Part shown: positions 1 through 5,863 of the stretch, one piece after another
How positions within the stretch are numbered: the stretch's first letter is position 1
How the letters are laid out: each line of letters starts with the position of its first letter
Assembly (NCBI GenBank): GCA_046728975.1
Contig: JBKPFU010000097.1
Span: 1 to 15,897, forward strand
DNA: 15,897 nt
Direction of reading: 5' to 3'
Origin: JBKPFU01 sp046728975
GTDB taxonomy: Bacteria > Actinomycetota > Thermoleophilia > Gaiellales > Gaiellaceae
Notes under the pieces: generated by a model
Told to the model about the DNA's origin: nothing
The model's input: only the letters and a program-made list of their open reading frames with translations
Databases searched by the model: none
Program-made: the position numbers and the translations under genes

Positions 1-236
1 GTGTTCGCGGCCAGGTCGGCTGGAACCGACGCGCGCCCGGGCGAGATGCCCTCCGAATACAAGAAGCCCAAGGCGAGCTCCTCGTCGTGGCCGGGCGTGC
101 GCATGGTCACCGCGATCGGCTCGCCGTTGACGCGGATCTCCAGGGGCTCCTCGACTGCGACCTGATCCTGAGCCGCTCGCCCGCCGGGCAGCCGGACCAC
201 CTCGGCCGAGGCCGCGGCGTAAGGCGGCGCGTTCAT
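1..236 (-). CDS. fdhD: FdhD, formate dehydrogenase sulfurtransferase (N-terminal part, runs off the window)
   Basis: The reverse strand from ATG at 236 reads into the left edge and gives about 78 residues without a stop. The stretch 'VEEPLEIRVNGEPIAVTMRT' followed by PGHDEELALGFLYSEGI is the characteristic N-terminal region of the FdhD/NarQ family. These cytoplasmic proteins receive sulfur from a cysteine desulfurase and pass it to the molybdenum cofactor (bis-MGD) so that formate dehydrogenase becomes active. The catalytic cysteine loop and the C-terminal half lie outside the window. The small gene at 250-573 ends 13 nt upstream on the same strand, so the two are probably co-transcribed. The family assignment is firm from the motif. 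Whether formate dehydrogenase subunits lie beyond the left edge cannot be seen. Confidence 0.93.
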   Translation of the reverse strand, partial: MNAPPYAAASAEVVRLPGGRAAQDQVAVEEPLEIRVNGEPIAVTMRTPGHDEELALGFLYSEGISPGRASVPADLAAN

Positions 237-249
237 TCCGCGCCCCAGT

Positions 250-573
250 CTACGGCGGTACTGCCGGGTCGAGCAGGTGCTCGTAGAGGTTTCGGTAGCC
301 GGTAATCGCCACGCCGATGTCGCTTGGATCGACCGCTTCCCCCGCATCGACGAGCCGCGTGATGCGGCGAGCCTCGATGAACTCGGCCACGACGTCGGGG
401 TCCGGCGACTCCCACGCCGATTCCTCCTCGACAGGGTAGCCCCGCGCGCGCATCATGTTCTCGACCAGCCGATCGAGCTCCGGAAGCGCTTCCGCCGGCG
501 AGTCGACGACGAGCGGCTCCAGGCCCTGCCACTCGGCCTCCCAGACGTGCTTGTCAAGCCCGGGTTCCTGCAT
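250..573 (-). CDS. Small conserved-looking protein of unknown function upstream of fdhD
   Basis: An ORF of 107 codons from ATG at 573, ending with TAG at 250-252, 13 nt before the fdhD start. It is acidic, rich in Glu/Asp and Trp, with mostly helical-looking segments (residues such as EAEWQGLEPLVVD, PELDRLVENMM, and a C-terminal GYRNLYEHLL). No signal peptide or membrane segment is visible. I do not recognise the family. An upstream in-frame GTG at 588 (five extra residues) has a better-placed AAAGGGG Shine-Dalgarno sequence, 8 nt away, so the true start may be 588. The gene is divergent from purD (GTG at 619). Tight linkage to fdhD suggests, but does not show, a role connected with formate dehydrogenase or molybdenum enzyme maturation. 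Confidence 0.7.
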   Translation of the reverse strand: MQEPGLDKHVWEAEWQGLEPLVVDSPAEALPELDRLVENMMRARGYPVEEESAWESPDPDVVAEFIEARRITRLVDAGEAVDPSDIGVAITGYRNLYEHLLDPAVPP

Positions 574-618
574 GAGCGATGCATGCACCCTTCCGACCCC
601 TTTGAAACACTGCGACGC

Positions 619-1836
619 GTGAACGTCCTGATCGTGGGCGCGGGCGGCCGCGAGCACGCCCTGGCTTGGAAGCTGGCGCAGAGCCCGCAGCTCGAGCGTC
701 TCCATGCGGCGCCGGGCAACCCCGGCATCGAACGATTCGGCGAATGCCACCCAGTGCGGGCCGAGGACGGCGACGGACTGCTTGCGCTTTCCCGCGACCT
801 CGAAATCGACCTGGCGATCGTCGGGCCCGAGGCCCCGCTCGTCGCGGGGGTGGCCGATCGCCTTCGGCACGCCGGCATCTCCGTCTTCGGCCCCGGCGCC
901 GCCGCTGCCCGGATCGATGGCTCGATGAGCTTCGCGAGGGCGGTGATGCGCGCGGCGGGCGTGCCGTCGGCCGAGCAGCTCGCCGTGGCGCGGCCGCCGT
1001 GCGTGATCAAGGCCGACGGGCTCGCCGCCGGCAAGGGGGTCTTCGTCTGTCGTACCAACGAGGAGCTCGACTCGGCGCTAAAGGCGGTCTCGGCGTTCGG
1101 CGACGGAGTCTTGATCGAAGAGCTGCTCGAAGGCGAGGAGATCTCCGTCTTTGCGATCTGCGACGGCGTCAACGCCTTCCCGCTCGCGCCGGCGCAGGAC
1201 TTCAAGCGACTCGAAGACGATGACGCCGGCCCGAACACGGGCGGGATGGGGTCGTGCTCGCCGGTCCCGTGGCTGGATGTGGACGTCGACGAGCTCGTGG
1301 ACCGGATCCACCGCCCGGTTCTCCGCGAGCTCGCGCGTCGCGGGACGCCGTTCATCGGGCTGCTCTACGCGGGTTTGATGCTGACCGACGACGGGCCGCG
1401 CGTGCTCGAGTTCAACTGCCGCTTCGGCGATCCGGAGACCCAGTCGATCCTGCCGCGGCTCGAAAGCGACCTGCTGCCGACGCTGACGGCGGCCGCAAGA
1501 GGAGACGTCGGCGAGGGCGCTGTCGAGGTCGATGAGGACGCAGCGGTCACGGTTGTCATCTGCGGGCGCGACCCGCTCGGCGATGGAGACCACGGCACGC
1601 CGATCGCCGGCGTCGAGGACGCTGCCGCCACGGGAGCGCTCGTCTTCCATGCCGGAACGGCTGAACGCGACGGTCGCCTGATGACGAACGGCCGCCGCAT
1701 CCTCAACGTGATCGGGCTGGGCGGCGATGTGGCGACCGCACGCGCCGCAGCGTACGAGGCAGTCGCGCGGATCTCCTTCCCGGAGATGCGCTACCGCTCC
1801 GACATCGCGGCCAAGTCCGAGCGTGTCCACACCTGA
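619..1836 (+). CDS. purD: Phosphoribosylamine--glycine ligase (GAR synthetase)
   Basis: PurD joins 5-phosphoribosylamine to glycine with ATP to give GAR, the second step of de novo purine synthesis in the cytoplasm. The 405-residue product starts at GTG 619 with NVLIVGAGGREHALAWKLA, the family's N-terminal nucleotide-fold signature. DLAIVGPEAPLVAG follows near residue 65 and the ATP-grasp motif VIKADGLAAGKGV near residue 130. GPNTGGMGSCSPVP and the metal/ATP-binding VLEFNCRFGDPETQ complete the set. The linker between GSMSFARAVM and the KADG motif is about a dozen residues shorter than I remember for Bacillus PurD, and the usual SK there is SM. No clear Shine-Dalgarno sequence precedes the GTG, so the promoter may lie within the divergent gene. 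The stop overlaps the purE start by 14 nt, indicating an operon. Confidence 0.96.
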   Translation: MNVLIVGAGGREHALAWKLAQSPQLERLHAAPGNPGIERFGECHPVRAEDGDGLLALSRDLEIDLAIVGPEAPLVAGVADRLRHAGISVFGPGAAAARIDGSMSFARAVMRAAGVPSAEQLAVARPPCVIKADGLAAGKGVFVCRTNEELDSALKAVSAFGDGVLIEELLEGEEISVFAICDGVNAFPLAPAQDFKRLEDDDAGPNTGGMGSCSPVPWLDVDVDELVDRIHRPVLRELARRGTPFIGLLYAGLMLTDDGPRVLEFNCRFGDPETQSILPRLESDLLPTLTAAARGDVGEGAVEVDEDAAVTVVICGRDPLGDGDHGTPIAGVEDAAATGALVFHAGTAERDGRLMTNGRRILNVIGLGGDVATARAAAYEAVARISFPEMRYRSDIAAKSERVHT

Positions 1837-2242
1837 GCGGCCGCTCGTCGGCATCCTCGTCGGCTCCGAGTCCGACCGTGAGCGGATGCAGGACGCGATC
1901 GACGAGCTCGACCGGCAGGGGATCGCGCACGAGTTCGAGGTCCGCTCGGCGCACCGGACGCCCGACGCCGTGGCGGAGTACGCCAACACAGCCAGGGAGC
2001 GTGGCCTGCGCGTGCTGATCTGCGGCGCGGGATTGGCCGCCGCGCTGCCAGGCGTCGTCGCGGCACACACCGACCTGCCCGTGGTCGGCGTGCCGCTGCG
2101 CTCGTCGAAGAGCGTGCTCGACGGGCTCGACGCGCTGCTCTCGATCGTCCAGATGCCGCCGGGCGTCCCGGTCGCGACCGTGGGAGTCGACAACGCCCGC
2201 AACGCCGCTGCGCTCGCGGCCCGCATCCTGTCTCTCGGCTAG
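1823..2242 (+). CDS. purE: N5-carboxyaminoimidazole ribonucleotide mutase (AIR carboxylase, class I type)
   Basis: PurE moves the carboxylate of N5-CAIR to C4 to give CAIR. The GTG at 1823 lies inside the end of purD and gives 139 residues. GILVGSESDRERM, SAHRTPD (with the catalytic His), a glycine-rich GAGLAAALPGVVAA loop, LPVVGVPL and LLSIVQMPPGVPVATV match the class I PurE order. In most class I enzymes the loop reads GGAAHLPG; here the first Gly-Gly is Gly-Leu and the His is Ala, an odd change in an active-site loop. The N5-CAIR route normally needs PurK, which is not in this window. Coupling to purD through the 14-nt overlap is likely. The gene ends 10 nt before the palindromic element. 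Confidence 0.94.
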   Translation: MSTPERPLVGILVGSESDRERMQDAIDELDRQGIAHEFEVRSAHRTPDAVAEYANTARERGLRVLICGAGLAAALPGVVAAHTDLPVVGVPLRSSKSVLDGLDALLSIVQMPPGVPVATVGVDNARNAAALAARILSLG

Positions 2243-2252
2243 ATTCGGTTAT

Positions 2253-2417
2253 GTGCCCCGTCAGGCAATGCCCTCCCGGCTCCTGCCGGCTGCAAGGCGT
2301 CGCGCTGCGACGTCCTCGGTCGCGCCCATATTTCGGTTCGATATGGACGCTCCCTGCGTCCTTGCATCGCTCGCCTTTCGCTCGGCAGAAGGCGGGCAAC
2401 ATCACCTGACGAGGCAC
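2253..2417. repeat. 165-nt palindromic MITE-like or structured-RNA element between purE and purB
   Basis: The outer arms 2253-2265 and 2405-2417 are 13-nt inverted repeats with one mismatch (2258/2412). Inside are TGCCC 2269-2273 with GGGCA 2394-2398, and a CCGGC/GCCGG hairpin at 2276-2289. TGCAAGG 2291-2297 pairs with CCTTGCA 2360-2366. Within that stem are the hairpins CGTCGC/GCGACG (2298-2312), CCATAT/ATATGG (2326-2346) and ACGC/GCGT (2347-2359). GCCTT 2373-2377 pairs with AAGGC 2389-2393. Several stems abut with no unpaired bases. Directly outside the arms sit CGGTTAT (2246-2252) and CGGTGAT (2418-2424), an imperfect 7-bp direct repeat like a target-site duplication. There is no credible ORF. 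A non-autonomous mobile palindrome and a cis-acting RNA are both possible. The sequence facts are direct; the interpretation is inference. Confidence 0.65.
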
Positions 2418-2419
2418 CG
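2411..2419 (+). promoter_or_regulatory. purB ribosome binding site inside the 3' arm of the palindromic element
   Basis: GAGG at 2411-2414, five bases before the purB GTG at 2420, is the only reasonable Shine-Dalgarno sequence for purB. It lies within the right arm of the outer stem (2405-2417) and can pair with 2256-2259. Folding would hide it. A ribosome finishing purE at 2242 would sit close to the left arm and could keep it open. Confidence 0.5.
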
Positions 2420-3736
2420 GTGATCGCCCGCTACTCCCGCCCGGCGATGGCCAGGATCTGGTCGGACGAGACGAAGCTCGCGCGGTGGCTCGAGGTCGAG
2501 CTAGCCGCGCTGGAAGGATGGGCGGAGGAAGGCGCGGTTCCAGCCGACGCGGTGCGCGAGATCAGGGAGACGGCCCGGCCGCCCGCACCCGAGCGGGTGG
2601 CGGAGCTGGAGGAGAAGACGCAGCACGATGTGGCCGCGTTCGTGGACGCGGTCGCCGAGCAGCTCGGCGAGAACGGGCGCTGGTTTCACTATGGCCTGAC
2701 ATCTTCGGACGTGGTCGACACGGCCCTCGCGCTTCAGATCCGCGAGTCAGGCGAGCTCGTCCTCGACGGAGTCGACCGTGCGTTCGAAGCGGTGGTAGCA
2801 CGTGCCATGCAACACAAGGACGACATTTGCATGGGCCGAACGCACGGCGTGCATGCGGAGCCGACCACGTTCGGCCTCAAGCTGGCCGGTTGGGCGTTCG
2901 AGCTCGACCGCAACCGAGCTCGGCTCCGCCGCGCGCTCGAAGGTATGCGGGTGGGGAAGCTCTCCGGCGCCGTCGGGACGTACGCGGCGATCGACCCCGA
3001 GGTCGAGCGGGTCGCATGCGAGCGGCTGGGGCTCGAGCCAGCAGCCGTCGCCACGCAAATCATCCAGCGCGACCGGCACGCCGAGCTGCTCTCGGCGCTC
3101 GCGCTCGCGGCGACCTCGCTCGAGAAGTTCGCGCTCGAGATCCGCCACCTGGCGCGGACCGAGGTCGCCGAGGTAGCGGAGCCGTTCGCCAAGACCCAGA
3201 AGGGCTCGTCCGCGATGCCGCACAAGCGCAACCCCGTCGTGGCGGAGCGAATCTGCGGCCTCGCGCGCGTGGTCCGGGCTGCGTCGGTCGTGGGGCTCGA
3301 GAACGTGGCGCTCTGGCACGAGCGCGACATCTCCCACTCCTCGGCCGAGCGCGTGACGATCCCGGACGCGTTTCTCGCGTTCGACTACATGCTCGACCGC
3401 TTTGCGTGGCTCGTCGAGGGGCTGATCGTCCGGCCGGAGCGCATGCGCCGGAACCTCGAGTCGAGCCACCACCTCTTCTTCAGCCAGCGGCTGCTGCTCG
3501 CGCTCGTCGACGCCGGCCTCGGCCGCGACGAGGCGTACCGGCTGGTCCAGCGGCACGCGCTGCGAGCCTGGGACGAAGAGCAGGACTTCCGCGAGCTCGT
3601 GCGCGCCGACAAGGCGATCGCGGGCCGCGTCCACCTCGACTCCGTCTTCGACCTCGGCGCCTACACCCGTCACGTCGACACCGTCTTCGAGCGACTCCGT
3701 GGGCTCGCGCGAAAGGAGGAGGCAGTTCATGCCTGA
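2420..3736 (+). CDS. purB: Adenylosuccinate lyase
   Basis: PurB removes fumarate from SAICAR (to AICAR) and from adenylosuccinate (to AMP), in the cytoplasm as a homotetramer. The 438-residue product starts MIARYSRPAMARIWSDE, very close to the Bacillus-type N-terminus, which supports the GTG at 2420. Key fumarase/aspartase-superfamily elements are present: TQHDVAAF near residue 67, HYGLTSSDVVDTAL near 90, MGRTHGVHAEPTTFGLK near 138, and the signature loop KGSSAMPHKRNP at 261-272 carrying the catalytic serine region. WHERDISHSSAER follows near residue 299. Length is normal for the short PurB class. It follows the 2253-2417 element and overlaps purC by 8 nt (ATGCCTGA). Confidence 0.97.
   Translation: MIARYSRPAMARIWSDETKLARWLEVELAALEGWAEEGAVPADAVREIRETARPPAPERVAELEEKTQHDVAAFVDAVAEQLGENGRWFHYGLTSSDVVDTALALQIRESGELVLDGVDRAFEAVVARAMQHKDDICMGRTHGVHAEPTTFGLKLAGWAFELDRNRARLRRALEGMRVGKLSGAVGTYAAIDPEVERVACERLGLEPAAVATQIIQRDRHAELLSALALAATSLEKFALEIRHLARTEVAEVAEPFAKTQKGSSAMPHKRNPVVAERICGLARVVRAASVVGLENVALWHERDISHSSAERVTIPDAFLAFDYMLDRFAWLVEGLIVRPERMRRNLESSHHLFFSQRLLLALVDAGLGRDEAYRLVQRHALRAWDEEQDFRELVRADKAIAGRVHLDSVFDLGAYTRHVDTVFERLRGLARKEEAVHA
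3711..3722 (+). promoter_or_regulatory. Strong Shine-Dalgarno sequence for purC within purB
   Basis: The run AAAGGAGGAGG lies in the last codons of purB, about 7 nt before the ATG at 3729. It is by far the strongest ribosome binding site in the operon and fixes the purC start at 3729. Confidence 0.7.
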
Positions 3737-4592
3737 GGCTGGGACCCATGTCGCGAGTGGGAAAGTCCGGGAGATCTACGCGCTCGACGACGACCGCCTG
3801 CTGCTCGTCGCGAGTGACCGGATCTCGACCTTCGACGTCGTCCTTCCGACCGAGATCCCCGACAAGGGCCGCGTGCTCACCGGCCTCTCCGCGTTCTGGT
3901 TCGCGCGCACGCGCGACGTCGTGCCGAACCATCTGCTGGGGCTGCGCGAGGACGGCCGCTCGATTGAGTGCCGGCGGCTGGAGATGCTGCCCATCGAGTG
4001 CGTCGTCCGCGGCTATCTCTCCGGCTCCGGCTGGAAGAGCTATGGCGAGACGGGCGAGGTCTGCGGCGTCCGGCTGCCTCCGGGGCTCGGCGAGTCGCAG
4101 GAGCTGAACGAGCCGATCTTCACCCCGACGACGAAGGCGTTGACGGGCCACGACGAGGCGCTGACCCGCGAGCAGGCGGCCGAGCTGATCGGCGCCGAGC
4201 GGCTGGCCGAGGTCGAGCGCGTCTCGATCGAGCTCTACCGCTTCGCGGCCGGGTACGCGCGGGAGCGCAGGATCATCATCGCCGACACGAAGTTCGAGCT
4301 CGGGACCGACGGCGACGGCCGGATCGTGCTCGCCGACGAGGCATTCACGCCCGACTCGTCCCGCTTCTGGCCGGCCGAATCGTATGCACCGGGCGGTCCG
4401 CAGCCGTCCTTCGACAAGCAGTTCGTCCGCGACTACTGCGAGAGCCTCGGCTGGGACAAGACCGATCCGGGGCCCGAGCTGCCGGACGGGGTCGTCGAGG
4501 GCACGCGAGCCCGGTACGTCGAGGCATTCGAGCTGCTGACCGGCGTCCCCTTCCACGCCTACGCGGCGGACCCGGAGACGGTGTTGCGGTGA
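3729..4592 (+). CDS. purC: SAICAR synthetase (phosphoribosylaminoimidazole-succinocarboxamide synthase)
   Basis: PurC condenses CAIR with aspartate using ATP to give SAICAR. The 287-residue protein is of the longer PurC form. It shows SGKVREIYALDDDRLLLVAS at the N-terminus, DRISTFDVVLPTEIPDKG, VVRGYLSGSGWKSYG, EPIFTPTTKA with GHDE, IIADTKFELG, DSSRFWPAESY and SFDKQFVRDY, all typical family blocks in the right order. The ATG at 3729 overlaps the purB stop and has a strong Shine-Dalgarno sequence. The stop codon overlaps the purS start (GTGA). It sits directly between PurB, which uses its product, and PurS/PurQ, consistent with one transcript. Confidence 0.97.
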   Translation: MPEAGTHVASGKVREIYALDDDRLLLVASDRISTFDVVLPTEIPDKGRVLTGLSAFWFARTRDVVPNHLLGLREDGRSIECRRLEMLPIECVVRGYLSGSGWKSYGETGEVCGVRLPPGLGESQELNEPIFTPTTKALTGHDEALTREQAAELIGAERLAEVERVSIELYRFAAGYARERRIIIADTKFELGTDGDGRIVLADEAFTPDSSRFWPAESYAPGGPQPSFDKQFVRDYCESLGWDKTDPGPELPDGVVEGTRARYVEAFELLTGVPFHAYAADPETVLR

Positions 4593-4831
4593 GAGCGACG
4601 GTGCTTGTCAGGCCGAAGCCGGGGATCCTCGATCCGCAGGGCGAGGCGGTGCAGGCCTCGCTGCGGCAGCTGGGGTTCGCGGTCGAGGAAGCCCGGGTCG
4701 GGAGGGTGATCGACGTCGAGCTCGAGAACGGCGACCGCGAACGCGCGCGAGCCGAGCTCGAGCGGATGTGTGAACAGCTGCTCGCCAACCCGCTGATCGA
4801 GTCATACGAAATCAGGATCGAGGAGCAGTGA
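4589..4831 (+). CDS. purS: FGAM synthase subunit PurS
   Basis: An 80-residue protein starting at GTG 4589 in a GTGA overlap with purC. MRATVLVRPKPGILDPQGEA, VGRVIDVELE and the C-terminal LLANPLIESYEI are the usual PurS motifs. PurS is a small dimeric protein that holds the glutaminase PurQ and the synthetase PurL together in the three-part FGAM synthetase of Gram-positives and archaea. Its stop overlaps purQ by 4 nt (GTGA), so the subunits are translationally coupled. Its presence predicts a small-type PurL elsewhere in the genome. Confidence 0.96.
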   Translation: MRATVLVRPKPGILDPQGEAVQASLRQLGFAVEEARVGRVIDVELENGDRERARAELERMCEQLLANPLIESYEIRIEEQ

Positions 4832-5559
4832 AGCCTCGGATCGCGGTCATCACCTTCCCGGGGTCGAACGACGACCGCGACGCGGCGCTGGCGCTCGAGG
4901 CGCTCGGCGCCGAGCCGCTGCTCGCCTGGCACGCGGAGGATCTGCCCGACGCCGACGCGGTCGTCTTGCCCGGCGGCTTCTCCTACGGCGACTATCTACG
5001 CTGCGGGGCGATCGCGCGTTTCGCCCCGGTGATGGCGGGCGTGCAGAGGTTTGCCGCCGACGGCGGCCTCGTCCTCGGAATTTGCAACGGCTTCCAGGTC
5101 CTGTGCGAGGCGGGGCTTCTCCCGGGCGCGCTCCGGCCGAACGCGTTGCTCTCGTTCGTCTGCCGCGACACACTGCTCCGAGTCGAAAGCACCGACACGC
5201 CGTTCACGTCGCGCTGCGACGCAGGCGCGACGATCACCATCCCGGTCAAGCACGGTGAAGGGTGCTACGTGCCGCCGCCCGAGCTCGATCCGGCGCAAGT
5301 CGTCCTTCGCTACGAGGAAAACCCGAACGGCTCCGTGGACGACATCGCCGGCGTCGTCAGCGCCGACCGCAACGTCATGGGGTTGATGCCCCACCCCGAG
5401 CACGCGGTCGACCCGCTCGTCGGCTCGACCGACGGCGCGCTGATCCTGGGCTCCCTGGTCGACGCGGCTGCGGAGCGGAGGTCGCGAGCGCATGGGCGAG
5501 CTCAGGATGCTCCGACAGCCCGACCCGCAGCCGCTCCAGATCGCGTAGCCGCAGGGTGA
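4828..5559 (+). CDS. purQ: FGAM synthase glutaminase subunit PurQ, with a long C-terminal tail
   Basis: PurQ is a class I glutamine amidotransferase that feeds ammonia to PurL for FGAM formation. The 243-residue product shows IAVITFPGSNDDRDA, VLPGGFSYGDYLRCGAIA, and the nucleophile loop LGICNGFQVL with Cys86. The paired catalytic residues lie in LMPHPEHAV (His199, Glu201). Family members usually end soon after the segment matching GSLVDAAAE (about 220-228 residues). The final 25 or so residues here are Arg/Ala/Pro-rich and unlike the family; they overlap an antisense gene at 5375-5737. The GTG start at 4828 overlaps the purS stop. No purL follows, which is unusual for a purSQ pair. Confidence 0.96.
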   Translation: MKPRIAVITFPGSNDDRDAALALEALGAEPLLAWHAEDLPDADAVVLPGGFSYGDYLRCGAIARFAPVMAGVQRFAADGGLVLGICNGFQVLCEAGLLPGALRPNALLSFVCRDTLLRVESTDTPFTSRCDAGATITIPVKHGEGCYVPPPELDPAQVVLRYEENPNGSVDDIAGVVSADRNVMGLMPHPEHAVDPLVGSTDGALILGSLVDAAAERRSRAHGRAQDAPTARPAAAPDRVAAG

Positions 5560-5737
5560 CCGGCCCGCGGCGGGCGGTGCCGTTCGTTGCGTACGCGAAC
5601 CGCACGAGCCGTTCGCCCTTACCGTCCTCGAGCAGCTGAACGATCGACGAGAACCGCTTCTCCCCCGCTCGTTGCGGTAGGACGACCTCGTCGACGATCT
5701 GCGCCGATCCCCACGGCGTTGCTGCCTTCGCGCTCAC
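5375..5737 (-). CDS. Small protein of unknown function, convergent with and overlapping purQ
   Basis: An ORF of 120 codons from GTG at 5737. The first 80 residues or so look like a compact soluble domain (DEVVLPQRAGEKRFSSIVQL, VRFAYATNGTARRGPVTLR, LRDLERLRVGLSEHPELAHA). The alternation of strands and helices and the spacing of hydrophobic residues look coding, and the region 5560-5737 is otherwise unused. The last 35-40 residues are Pro/Arg/Ser-rich, antisense to conserved purQ codons, and probably a by-product of the late stop. I do not recognise the family. The overlap with purQ is 185 nt. Confidence 0.62.
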   Translation of the reverse strand: MSAKAATPWGSAQIVDEVVLPQRAGEKRFSSIVQLLEDGKGERLVRFAYATNGTARRGPVTLRLRDLERLRVGLSEHPELAHALATSAPQPRRPGSPGSARRRSSRRAGRPRARGGASTP

Positions 5738-5761
5738 GCCGTCGACGCTAGCGAGGTCGAA

Positions 5762-5777
5762 GTGACGTGTGTGTCAC
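5762..5777. promoter_or_regulatory. 16-bp palindrome in the divergent intergenic region (possible operator)
   Basis: GTGAC-gtgtgt-GTCAC is a perfect inverted repeat between the divergent starts at 5737 and 5864, where a transcription factor site could control both genes. It resembles a CRP/FNR half-site pair, but the GTGA and TCAC cores are 8 bp apart rather than 6. No strong promoter hexamers were identified around it. Confidence 0.35.
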
Positions 5778-5863
5778 CCGTTCGAGCCAACAGCGTGACG
5801 ACGCCGAAGATCCCGCAAACGAGGGAGGCGGACGCGTCGACATCCGGTAACGCTGAGGGACGC

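Noticed and set aside
1791..2417. Minus-strand ORF starting exactly at the right end of the palindromic element
   Set aside because: It runs antisense through purE, has no recognisable domain, and starts in the inverted repeat by chance.
2253..2417. Assignment of the element to the ZTP (pfl) riboswitch
   Set aside because: A GGCGGGCA stretch recalls part of that motif, but the conserved 5' half and the pseudoknot sequence are absent.
2485..4107. 540-codon open frame over purB and purC in another frame
   Set aside because: Arg/Ala/Gly-rich shadow frame; purB and purC are unmistakable.
5762..5777. CRP/FNR binding site
   Set aside because: The GTGA and TCAC half-sites are separated by 8 bp instead of 6, so only a generic palindrome is claimed.
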